64,000 nt of DNA, from positions 62,001 through 126,000 of the forward strand of contig NZ_FMAY01000007.1 in NCBI RefSeq assembly GCF_900094925.1, written 5' to 3'. The notes under the pieces were generated by a model. That model searched no databases, was not told where the DNA came from, and was given only the letters and a program-made list of their open reading frames with translations. This DNA is from Kosakonia oryzendophytica. GTDB lineage: Bacteria; Pseudomonadota; Gammaproteobacteria; Enterobacterales; Enterobacteriaceae. The first letter of the stretch is position 1. Each line of letters begins with the position of its first letter. A program made the position numbers and the translations under genes. Positions 56,833-64,000 of this stretch are shown piece after piece.

Positions 56833-58395
56833 ATGGAATTCCTGATGGATCCCTCTATCTGGGCGGGATTGTTGACACTGGTTGTTCTGGAAATTGTACT
56901 GGGTATTGATAACCTGGTATTTATTGCCATCCTCGCCGATAAACTGCCGCCAAAGCAGCGCGATAAAGCGCGCCTGATTGGCTTATCGCTGGCGCTGGTG
57001 ATGCGACTGGGACTGCTGTCGCTGATCTCGTGGATGGTGACGCTGACTAAACCGCTGTTTTCCGTCTGGGACTTCACCTTCTCCGGTCGTGATTTAATCA
57101 TGCTGTTCGGTGGTGTCTTCCTCTTGTTCAAAGCCACAACTGAACTGCACGAACGGCTGGAAAACCGTGAGCATGATAGCGGGCACGGAAAAGGCTACGC
57201 CAGCTTCTGGGTGGTGGTGGTGCAAATCGTTATTCTGGACGCCGTGTTTTCCCTCGATGCGGTGATCACCGCGGTGGGCATGGTGAACCACTTACCGGTG
57301 ATGATGGCGGCGGTGGTCATCGCCATGGCCATGATGCTGCTGGCATCCAAACCATTGACGCGTTTCGTCAATCAGCATCCAACCGTGGTGGTGCTCTGTC
57401 TGAGTTTCCTGCTGATGATTGGTTTAAGTCTGGTGGCGGAAGGTTTCGGTTTCCATATTCCGAAAGGTTACCTCTACGCCGCGATCGGTTTCTCCATCAT
57501 CATTGAGTTCTTCAACCAGATTGCGCGCCGTAACTTTATCCGCAACCAGTCTCATCTGCCGCTGCGCGCCCGCACTGCGGATGCCATTTTGCGTCTGATG
57601 GGCGGTCGCCAGCGCCAGACAAATCCGCAGATTGAAGCAGACAGCCAGGCGCAAGTGCCCGTACCTGAAGGCGCTTTTGCGGAAGAAGAACGCTATATGA
57701 TCAACGGTGTGTTGACGCTGGCTTCCCGCTCGCTGCGTAGCATCATGACGCCGCGCGGGGATATCAGTTGGGTGGACGCGAATCTGAGCGTCGATCAGAT
57801 TCGCCAGCAATTGCTCTCCTCGCCGCACAGCCTGTTCCCGGTTTGTCGCGGTGAACTGGATGAAGTGATCGGTATCGTGCGTGCCAAAGAGATGCTGGTG
57901 GCACTGGAAGAGGGGACGGATGTCGCTGCTATCGCATCGGCCACCCCTGCGATTGTCGTGCCGGAAACATTGGATCCGATCAAATTGCTGGCGGTTCTGC
58001 GCCGTGCACGCGGCAGCTTTGTTATCGTGACTAACGAGTTTGGTGTGGTACAGGGTCTCGTCACTCCACTGGACGTGCTGGAAGCCATCGCCGGTGAGTT
58101 CCCGGACGCCGATGAAACGCCGGAGATTATCACCGATGGTGATGGTTGGTTAGTCAAAGGGACCACCGATTTGCATGCGCTGCAGCATACGTTGGGTCTG
58201 AATAGTCTGGTCAATGACGATGAAGACATTGCCACCGTTGCAGGTCTTGTTATCTCGGCAAAAGGTCAGATCCCGCAGCCCGGCGAGGTACTGGAAATCG
58301 CGCCGCTGCATATCACCGTTGTCGAAGCCAACGACTACCGTGTTGATCTGGTTCGTGTTGTTAAAGAGCAGGTGGATCACGACGAAGAAGAGTAA
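56833..58395 (+). CDS. yoaE: TerC/CBS/CorC-domain membrane protein YoaE
   Basis: A 520-residue inner-membrane protein. Residues ~1-240 form a TerC-type domain with seven membrane segments and acidic motifs ([34 protein letters not shown]), suggesting metal-ion handling. Residues ~300-425 hold a CBS pair ([37 protein letters not shown]), and ~435-515 a CorC/HlyC domain. The transported ion is not established. It is divergent from manX and convergent with pdeD. Confidence 0.95.
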   Translation: MEFLMDPSIWAGLLTLVVLEIVLGIDNLVFIAILADKLPPKQRDKARLIGLSLALVMRLGLLSLISWMVTLTKPLFSVWDFTFSGRDLIMLFGGVFLLFKATTELHERLENREHDSGHGKGYASFWVVVVQIVILDAVFSLDAVITAVGMVNHLPVMMAAVVIAMAMMLLASKPLTRFVNQHPTVVVLCLSFLLMIGLSLVAEGFGFHIPKGYLYAAIGFSIIIEFFNQIARRNFIRNQSHLPLRARTADAILRLMGGRQRQTNPQIEADSQAQVPVPEGAFAEEERYMINGVLTLASRSLRSIMTPRGDISWVDANLSVDQIRQQLLSSPHSLFPVCRGELDEVIGIVRAKEMLVALEEGTDVAAIASATPAIVVPETLDPIKLLAVLRRARGSFVIVTNEFGVVQGLVTPLDVLEAIAGEFPDADETPEIITDGDGWLVKGTTDLHALQHTLGLNSLVNDDEDIATVAGLVISAKGQIPQPGEVLEIAPLHITVVEANDYRVDLVRVVKEQVDHDEEE

Positions 58396-58398
58396 TGG

Positions 58399-59994
58399 TT
58401 ACCCCTGTATCAGCGGTAATTCGTGACTGTTATGCCTGGCTGGTGGTGAGTTGTTTTCCGCCAGCCAGGCTGGAAAGTCGTTAATGGGCATCGGCCTGGC
58501 AAACAAAAATCCCTGTAACAACTGCACACCCTGCTGGCGCAAATAGAACGCCTGCTGCGGCTGCTCCACTCCTTCTGCCACCAGTTCAATATGTAAACGT
58601 TGCCCGAGGGCGATAATCATGTCGATGACCGTTGAGTTCACCGCATCGGTACCAATTGCCGTGGTGTAGGATTTATCAATCTTGAGAATGTCCGGGTGGA
58701 GTTTTTCCAACCAGGCCAGGGCGCTGTTGCCGGTACCAAAATCGTCAATCGCGATCTTTGTCCCTTTGCGGCGCAGTTCGCGCATCATACGGGAATCTGC
58801 ATCCAGCAGCGCATCGCGTTCGGTCAACTCAATCACTAGCTGCTGCGTGGGATGCATGTTGTACCAGAGGTTGTGCAAATCTTTTAATAACTCGCCATGG
58901 CGTAAATGACTGGGTGCGACATTGATACCAATATGAAATTGCGGATCGTCGGGGAACAGTTCCCGTTGGCGTGCTGTTTCCGTAATGACATAGCGGGTGA
59001 GAGGGGCGATAAGGTGGTGATCTTCTGCAATCGGGATGAACACCTCCGGTGAAATCCATCCCTGACGCGGGTTATACCAGCGCAACAAGATTTCCACCCC
59101 GGTACACTGTAGGTTACCGGCGCTTATCACCGGTTGGCAAAACAGTTCAAACTCATGGGCGGCCAGTCCGAGGTTGATCTCCCAGGAAAAACTCATGCGA
59201 CTGGCGGTCGCAAACCAGGCAATAAAACCGGTCAAAAAACTCATCATCAAGGCCAGCGGTAGCTGGGAAGGCAAATGTTGTAGCGCCAACTGATCTGCAC
59301 CAGGGCCGCTCACACTGATGGCAAAGGGAAACTGTGTGGACGATTGTTGATAGTGTTTCTCATCCTGATGCGGCGGCAAATGCTCCATGACACCTTTACC
59401 CTGTACCAGATGTCGGCCATTAACACTTAGGTTGACACGCGTAATCAAAGGCTCTTGCGGTTCAAGCATTAAATTACTCAACAACTCAATATTCACCACT
59501 TCCAGCACACCATTCTGTCCATCTTCACGGGTGGGATACCAGAGAATGAGAATGGGTTGATCTTTCAGCAGTGATTGATCGGTGGTGAGTACCATCAACG
59601 GTTGAGGGGCCGGTAATGAGGGCTGTAGCTGATGAACAGGCACATTTCGATGACCAAAAATACTGGAGCAATACAATATGCCATTTTCAATCAGCGCAAT
59701 GGCACGAATGGTTTGCAGCGTGGCGGCCTGTTTCCGTAAGGTCTGGTGGGCATCGTCGCAGGACATACCAACGAGCGGGGTGATGACATCCCGCCCGGCA
59801 ACTAACGGTTGTATAAGCTTGTCGAGCGTCTGCACGGCGTGGCTGGTATAGGCGACTATATGTTGCTGATTTATGTTTCGCTCCGAAATAAAGCGAAACG
59901 CCAGCGTTAAAATAAGGGCGACAGCAGCCACGACCACGCTAAAAATGGCCCGTTTATGTCGGTAGCTTTGAATGATCCGTTGAGCCGTCTGCAT
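58399..59994 (-). CDS. pdeD: Cyclic-di-GMP phosphodiesterase with CSS domain (PdeD/YoaD)
   Basis: A 531-residue membrane protein. Two membrane segments (~15-35 and ~238-258) bracket a periplasmic CSS-motif domain with redox-active cysteines (GMSCDDAH and YCSSIFG). The C-terminal EAL domain (~270-510) has EILLRW in place of EAL, INVAPSH, ELTERD, DDFGTGNSAL, KIDKSY and ELVAEGVE, all catalytic positions for c-di-GMP hydrolysis. The start MQTAQRI was chosen over an upstream extension by family length. It sits downstream of sdaA, with a terminator between. Confidence 0.93.
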   Translation of the reverse strand: MQTAQRIIQSYRHKRAIFSVVVAAVALILTLAFRFISERNINQQHIVAYTSHAVQTLDKLIQPLVAGRDVITPLVGMSCDDAHQTLRKQAATLQTIRAIALIENGILYCSSIFGHRNVPVHQLQPSLPAPQPLMVLTTDQSLLKDQPILILWYPTREDGQNGVLEVVNIELLSNLMLEPQEPLITRVNLSVNGRHLVQGKGVMEHLPPHQDEKHYQQSSTQFPFAISVSGPGADQLALQHLPSQLPLALMMSFLTGFIAWFATASRMSFSWEINLGLAAHEFELFCQPVISAGNLQCTGVEILLRWYNPRQGWISPEVFIPIAEDHHLIAPLTRYVITETARQRELFPDDPQFHIGINVAPSHLRHGELLKDLHNLWYNMHPTQQLVIELTERDALLDADSRMMRELRRKGTKIAIDDFGTGNSALAWLEKLHPDILKIDKSYTTAIGTDAVNSTVIDMIIALGQRLHIELVAEGVEQPQQAFYLRQQGVQLLQGFLFARPMPINDFPAWLAENNSPPARHNSHELPLIQG

Positions 59995-60114
59995 GCCATT
60001 GTCGCCTGTGGAATCCCTGGCGTGAGTTCCATGCCAGCACACTCAAAGTGTAGTGGGGAAATCAATAAACAACGAGAATACCGGCGATATATGATCGGTC
60101 TGTGGCAGAAGAGC

Positions 60115-60146
60115 GAAAAAAAACGCCGTTCGGCTGAACGGCGTTA
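60115..60146 (-). terminator. Terminator of sdaA
   Basis: On the minus strand GAACGGCGTT-type arms (AACGCCGTTC/GAACGGCGTT, 10 bp, 4-nt loop) are followed by T7-8, between sdaA and pdeD. Confidence 0.92.
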
Positions 60147-60162
60147 TTGATGGGCATAATGG

Positions 60163-61527
60163 TTAATCGCACTGAACCTTGATGGCTAACCCACCGCGGG
60201 AAGTTTCACGGTATTTGGCATTCATGTCTTTGCCCGTTTCATACATGGTCTCAATAACTTTATCGAGAGAGACACGCGGCGCGCTGGTGCGACGCATCGC
60301 CATGCGCGAGGCGTTAATCGCTTTTACGGAAGCAATCGCGTTACGCTCAATGCATGGCACCTGAACTTGCCCTGCAACCGGGTCGCACGTTAAACCAAGG
60401 TTATGTTCCATGCCGATTTCCGCAGCAACGCACACCTGTTCCGGGCTGGCACCCAGTAGTTCAGCCAGTCCTGCCGCCGCCATGGAGCAGGCAACGCCCA
60501 CTTCACCCTGGCAACCCACTTCCGCACCGGAAATAGAGGCATTCATCTTATACAGGGCACCAATTGCCCCTGCGGCGAGGAAATAACGGATATATATATC
60601 CGGGCTGACAGACTCGATAAAGTGATCGTAATACGCCAGCACAGCAGGCACGATCCCGCATGCACCATTGGTCGGTGCGGTAACAACGCGACCACCGGCG
60701 GCATTCTCTTCGTTGACCGCCAGCGCGAACATATTCACCCAGTCGACCACATTCATCGGGTCGTTGGAGAGCTTGTCACTCGACACCAGCATACGACGCA
60801 GTGCAGAAGCACGGCGTGGAACACGTAGCGGCCCTGGCAAAACGCCTTCGGTATTCATGCCGCGATCGATACAGGTGCGCATGGTCGCCCACACATGTGC
60901 AAAGTACTCTTCGATCTCTTTTTTGCTGTGCAGCGCCAGTTCGTTTTGCATCACCATGCCGGAAATCGACAGACCCGTCTCTTTGCAATATTCCAGCATT
61001 TGCGTCGCGGAATTGAACGGGTAGGGAACGCTGATGGTATCAAGGGTTTCTTTACCGAAATGCTCTTCGTCGACGATAAAACCGCCGCCGATGGAGTAAT
61101 AGGTTTTGCTGTACGTAACCCGATCGCCGTTTAAGGCGGTAATGCGCATGCCGTTTTCGTGTAATGACAGGTTATCGCTATGAAAGCGCATGCCATCATT
61201 CTGTGGGAAATCCACTTCATGGCGGCCCTGTGCCAGCAGCAGGCGACCCCGTGTTTCTACGTCGCGAATAAAGGCAGGAATGGCGTCGATATCCACAGTG
61301 GCGGGTTCATTCCCGGCCAGTCCCATAATAATGGCAATATCGGTATGGTGGCCTTTCCCGGTAAGGGACAGTGAGCCGTAAACGTCCACCACGACGCGGG
61401 TGACATCGTCCAGCAATCCTTTTTCGACCAGGTCATCGACGAACTGCTTACCGGCTTTCATCGGGCCAACAGTGTGGGAAGATGAGGGACCAATCCCCAC
61501 CTTAAACATGTCGAATATACTAATCAC
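60163..61527 (-). CDS. sdaA: L-serine deaminase I
   Basis: Iron-sulfur L-serine dehydratase that converts serine to pyruvate and ammonia. The 454-residue protein has the N-terminal FDMFKVGIGPSSSHTVGPM, and cluster cysteines in TNGACGIVPA, VGCQGEVGVACSMAA and GLTCDPVAGQVQVPC. The start is GTG at 61525-61527, with AGGAG 8 nt upstream; it gives the family length, whereas longer in-frame starts do not. Confidence 0.97.
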   Translation of the reverse strand: MISIFDMFKVGIGPSSSHTVGPMKAGKQFVDDLVEKGLLDDVTRVVVDVYGSLSLTGKGHHTDIAIIMGLAGNEPATVDIDAIPAFIRDVETRGRLLLAQGRHEVDFPQNDGMRFHSDNLSLHENGMRITALNGDRVTYSKTYYSIGGGFIVDEEHFGKETLDTISVPYPFNSATQMLEYCKETGLSISGMVMQNELALHSKKEIEEYFAHVWATMRTCIDRGMNTEGVLPGPLRVPRRASALRRMLVSSDKLSNDPMNVVDWVNMFALAVNEENAAGGRVVTAPTNGACGIVPAVLAYYDHFIESVSPDIYIRYFLAAGAIGALYKMNASISGAEVGCQGEVGVACSMAAAGLAELLGASPEQVCVAAEIGMEHNLGLTCDPVAGQVQVPCIERNAIASVKAINASRMAMRRTSAPRVSLDKVIETMYETGKDMNAKYRETSRGGLAIKVQCD

Positions 61528-61712
61528 ATTAACACTCCTGACAGGGTTACCGGAGGTTCCAGTAACGATGTAATAACTGCGCATAGTGTAAGAGGGAAGG
61601 TCACTGTCAGCTTAACTATTCACATGAATTAAACTAATGCGTAACCCTGATTAAACTAATAACGCGAAGTTGATCTCAGTCTGTCAAAAAGAGGCGTTGT
61701 GCAAAGTATAGT

Positions 61713-62291
61713 CTATGGCTTGCGCCCAATCTGCAGCGCCAGCGCACGAATAATGCCCGCCGTCATGCCCCAAACAAAATAATGCTCATACCAGGATAAC
61801 CACACGCGATGCGCGTTGCCGTGACGATGCACATCCAGCGGATGATAACGGCCCAGGCGTAGCGCCTCCGCCAGCGGCATTTCAAACACGGCGGAGACTT
61901 CATCTTCACTGGCGTGGTAGTGCAAATCCGGCGGAATAATGCCAACCACTGGCGTGACCTGAAAACCGGTGACGCTATCCACGGGTGGCAGCACGCCGAT
62001 CACGTCTACAGCATTGGGTGGGATGGCAACCTCTTCCTGCGCTTCCCGCAGCGCGGCGGCAATCAATGAGGCGTCGCTACTGTCGACCGCGCCGCCGGGG
62101 AAGGCGACCTGGCCCGCATGTTTACGCAGCAGCGGCGAGCGTTGCGTTAACAGCAAACCAGGCTGTTTGCGCCGGACGATAGGCACCAGCACAGCCGCCT
62201 GGCGCGAGTGAAGGGTTTGCGGGCTAAGCTGTGGCCGTAAAAGTTGAAAGCGCGATAAAAAATCATCCAGGGTCAAAGCCGGTTGCTCCAC
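61713..62291 (-). CDS. nudL: Nudix hydrolase NudL (CoA diphosphatase-like)
   Basis: A 192-residue Nudix protein of the CoA-pyrophosphatase subgroup; activity on CoA is inferred from the family. The Nudix box [22 protein letters not shown] (one or two over limit; key residues G, A, R, E, E) lies near residues 68-90, preceded by the UPF0035 motif LLTQRS...[13 protein letters not shown]. It starts at GTG 3 bp after the pabB stop, so it is translationally linked to pabB. Confidence 0.94.
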   Translation of the reverse strand: MEQPALTLDDFLSRFQLLRPQLSPQTLHSRQAAVLVPIVRRKQPGLLLTQRSPLLRKHAGQVAFPGGAVDSSDASLIAAALREAQEEVAIPPNAVDVIGVLPPVDSVTGFQVTPVVGIIPPDLHYHASEDEVSAVFEMPLAEALRLGRYHPLDVHRHGNAHRVWLSWYEHYFVWGMTAGIIRALALQIGRKP

Positions 62292-62294
62292 GAA

Positions 62295-63647
62295 TCATTT
62301 CTCCAGTTGCCGCAGAATACGATTAACTTTATCAAAGGTTTCCTGATATTCCGCTTCTTCCTGACTATCGGCGACAATGCCACCGCCCGCGGAACAGTAA
62401 ATCTGCCCGTCGCAGGCAGTCAGCGTACGGATCGTGATGCTGGTATCCATATTGCCGCAAAAGCTGATATAGCCAATGCTGCCGCACCAGGCATTGCGAC
62501 GCTGTGGCTCCAGTTGATCAATAATTTCCATCGCGCGGACTTTGGGTGCGCCCGTAATCGAGCCGCCAGGAAAAGCCGCGCGTAACAGATCGCAAGCTTG
62601 CCGGCCAGCCGGGAGTGTTGCTGTAACGGTACTGACCAGGTGATGGACAGCCGGAAAAGGTTCCACCACAAACAGTTCTGGCACCCGCACCGAACCCGGT
62701 AGCGCCACGCGGCCAATATCATTACGCATTAAATCGACAATCATCAGATTCTCTGCGCGATCTTTTGGCGACGAGGCCAGTCTCTTCGCCTGTTCCGCAT
62801 CAGCCTGCGGGTCGGCAAGCCGTGGAAGGGTGCCTTTGATCGGCCGTGTTTCGATGTTGTTGCCCTCAAGGCGGATAAAACGCTCCGGCGATAGACTAAG
62901 TATCGCCCCTTGTTGCAAGCGCAGGAAGGCACTGAAGGGGGCGCGATTTTCACGGTTTAAGCGGCAAAAGGCCAGCCATTCATCCCCTTGATAATTCGCC
63001 TGAAAACGCTGCGCGAGATTGACCTGGTAACAGTCGCCACTGTGCAACCAGGCCTGTACCTGGCGGAATTTTTCCCCGTACTCTTCCCGGCTCATGTTCG
63101 CCTGCCAGGCAGACGTTAAGCGGAAATCTTCCCGTTCCGGCGCAGTTTGTGTGCTCAGCCAGTCCAGACGTGCATTAACATCGCCATGGCTCAGCAGCGT
63201 CACCCGCTGACGTTGATGATCCACCACCAGAGCCCAGTCATAAATTCCCACTGCCATTTCTGGCAAGGTGATATCCTGTTCGGCATGGCAGGGTAGTTTT
63301 TCAAAACGCCGGCCTAAATCATAACCAAACAGGCCTAACGCACCGCCCTGAAACGGCAACTCCGGGTCAGAAGTGTTACGTAAGCCATACTCGTCGAGGG
63401 CGTGTTGTAACAGCGCCAACGGATCATCACTGTATTTTTCTGTATCGTTAAAGGTCGTGATCTCGCCGCGCGTGGTGAGCGTCGTCAAGGGGTCGGCCAC
63501 CAGAATATCAAAGCGATTGTGCGGATGTTCGGCATGGCCCGAATGCAGCAGCATGGCCCACGGCTGATGGCTGATTGGGGCAAAGTAGTATTCGGCAGCG
63601 TCGGGGCGCCACGGCAGAGAGATTACGGCGGGGGATAACGTCTTCAT
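62295..63647 (-). CDS. pabB: Aminodeoxychorismate synthase component I
   Basis: With PabA, converts chorismate and glutamine to 4-amino-4-deoxychorismate for folate synthesis. The 450-residue chorismate-binding enzyme shows PIKGTLPR near 275, the catalytic Lys in this motif, DLMRNDIGRV, FPGGSITGAPK and the C-terminal YCSAGGGIVADSQEEAEYQET. A C-rich N-terminal domain matches the family. nudL follows 3 bp downstream. It is divergent from yoaH. Confidence 0.97.
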   Translation of the reverse strand: MKTLSPAVISLPWRPDAAEYYFAPISHQPWAMLLHSGHAEHPHNRFDILVADPLTTLTTRGEITTFNDTEKYSDDPLALLQHALDEYGLRNTSDPELPFQGGALGLFGYDLGRRFEKLPCHAEQDITLPEMAVGIYDWALVVDHQRQRVTLLSHGDVNARLDWLSTQTAPEREDFRLTSAWQANMSREEYGEKFRQVQAWLHSGDCYQVNLAQRFQANYQGDEWLAFCRLNRENRAPFSAFLRLQQGAILSLSPERFIRLEGNNIETRPIKGTLPRLADPQADAEQAKRLASSPKDRAENLMIVDLMRNDIGRVALPGSVRVPELFVVEPFPAVHHLVSTVTATLPAGRQACDLLRAAFPGGSITGAPKVRAMEIIDQLEPQRRNAWCGSIGYISFCGNMDTSITIRTLTACDGQIYCSAGGGIVADSQEEAEYQETFDKVNRILRQLEK

Positions 63648-63731
63648 TGAACCTGACTCATGTGCGTCTTTGCTGGTGAATAGCGCGACCGCGTGGAATA
63701 ATTAGCGTCAACAATTTAGCAGGAGTTCACG

Positions 63732-63911
63732 ATGTTTGCAGGTTTACCTTCCCTTAGCCACGAGCAACAGCAAAAAGCAGTGGAACGTATTCAGGAGTTA
63801 ATGGCCGGCGGCATGAGCAGCGGACAGGCGATTGCGCAGGTTGCAGAAGAGTTGCGCGCCACCCATACCGGCGAGCGGATCGTGGCTCGCTTTGAAGACG
63901 AAGACGAGTAA
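63732..63911 (+). CDS. yoaH: Small conserved protein YoaH (UPF0181)
   Basis: A 59-residue UPF0181 protein, [20 protein letters not shown] at the N-terminus, then [15 protein letters not shown] and an acidic end FEDEDE. Function unknown. AGGAG lies 6 nt upstream of the ATG. Its stop codon directly abuts the stop of the convergent RidA-family gene. Confidence 0.95.
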
Positions 63912-64000
63912 TTACACCGCAGCGATAATTTTAATTTCCACTTTGTAGCGCGGGTTCATCAGTTTCGCTTGCACGGTGCAGCGAACTGGCGCATGGCCTG
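63912..64000 (-). CDS. yoaB: RidA-family protein YoaB, C-terminal end (runs off the window)
   Basis: The last ~28 codons of a RidA/YjgF-family protein. The visible residues GHAPVRCTVQAKLMNPRY and KVEIKIIAAV match the YoaB C-terminus, including the conserved Arg-Cys of the family's reactive pocket. The rest lies beyond the right edge. Confidence 0.88.
   Translation of the reverse strand, partial: GHAPVRCTVQAKLMNPRYKVEIKIIAAV

Overview
This is a chromosomal core segment from a member of the Enterobacteriaceae. About 70 genes follow, almost gene for gene, the Escherichia coli K-12 order argS-yecM-cutC-cmoBA-aspS-ruvCAB-znu-zwf-edd-eda-ptrB-proQ-prc-htpX-kdgR-mgrB-cspC-manXYZ-yoaE-sdaA-pabB, read in the opposite direction to the K-12 map. 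Several proteins (MgrB, CutC, the PphA/PrpA-type phosphatase) differ from K-12, and yebB and yobB are absent. Extra genes sit in their place or nearby: an XRE regulator with an SDR enzyme, a VirK/YbjX protein, an MBL-fold hydrolase and a small glycine-rich lipoprotein. This suggests an Enterobacter/Klebsiella/Citrobacter-like relative rather than E. coli itself. The genus call is inference. Comparisons with K-12 are from memory of the protein families, not from a search. No tRNA, rRNA, insertion sequence, prophage or CRISPR array was seen.

Layout. 1-5.8 kb: argS 5' end, yecM, cutC with the sRNA MicL in its 3' part, and the leftward set yecD-yecE-yecN-cmoA-cmoB (tRNA wobble-uridine modification plus hydrolase-like genes). 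6-13.1 kb: aspS-nudB-yebC-ruvC, then an inserted divergent XRE/SDR pair, then ruvA-ruvB behind a LexA box. 13.2-18.2 kb: zinc uptake znuBC/znuA around a Zur box, then the envelope genes mepM and lpxM. 18.2-25.2 kb: a central-carbon block of pykA, hexR, zwf, edd and eda, with a HexR operator and a GntR-type operator. 25.3-32.9 kb: purT behind a PurR box, yebG behind a LexA box, yebF, yebE, ptrB, exoX, holE and the copper-linked yobA-yebZ-yebY set.

32.9-36 kb is the most variable stretch: the SdsR/RyeA antisense sRNA pair, a small lipoprotein, a tandem-repeat and palindrome region, virK-like, pphA, yebW and yebV. 36-46 kb: rsmF, the lipid-transport genes letB/letA, msrC, proQ, prc and htpX. 46-51.3 kb: yebQ, kdgR, yobH, mgrB, yebO, an MBL-fold enzyme, an AT-rich gap, a frame-disrupted yobF, and cspC. 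51.4-64 kb: rlmA, mntP with a yybP-ykoY leader and MntR box, yobD, the mannose PTS manXYZ, yoaE, the phosphodiesterase gene pdeD/yoaD, sdaA, nudL, pabB, yoaH, and the 3' end of a RidA-family gene.

The best-supported non-coding content is regulatory: two LexA boxes, and Zur, HexR, GntR, PurR, MntR and NagC/Mlc-type operators, a manganese riboswitch, a sigma-E promoter inside cutC that places MicL precisely, and a sigma-32-like promoter at htpX. The most promising unexplained items are the glycine-rich lipoprotein with its palindrome/tandem-repeat upstream region, the frameshifted yobF, the minus-strand terminator in the gap upstream of it, the perfect 18-bp palindrome at the proQ promoter, and the XRE/SDR module between ruvC and ruvA.
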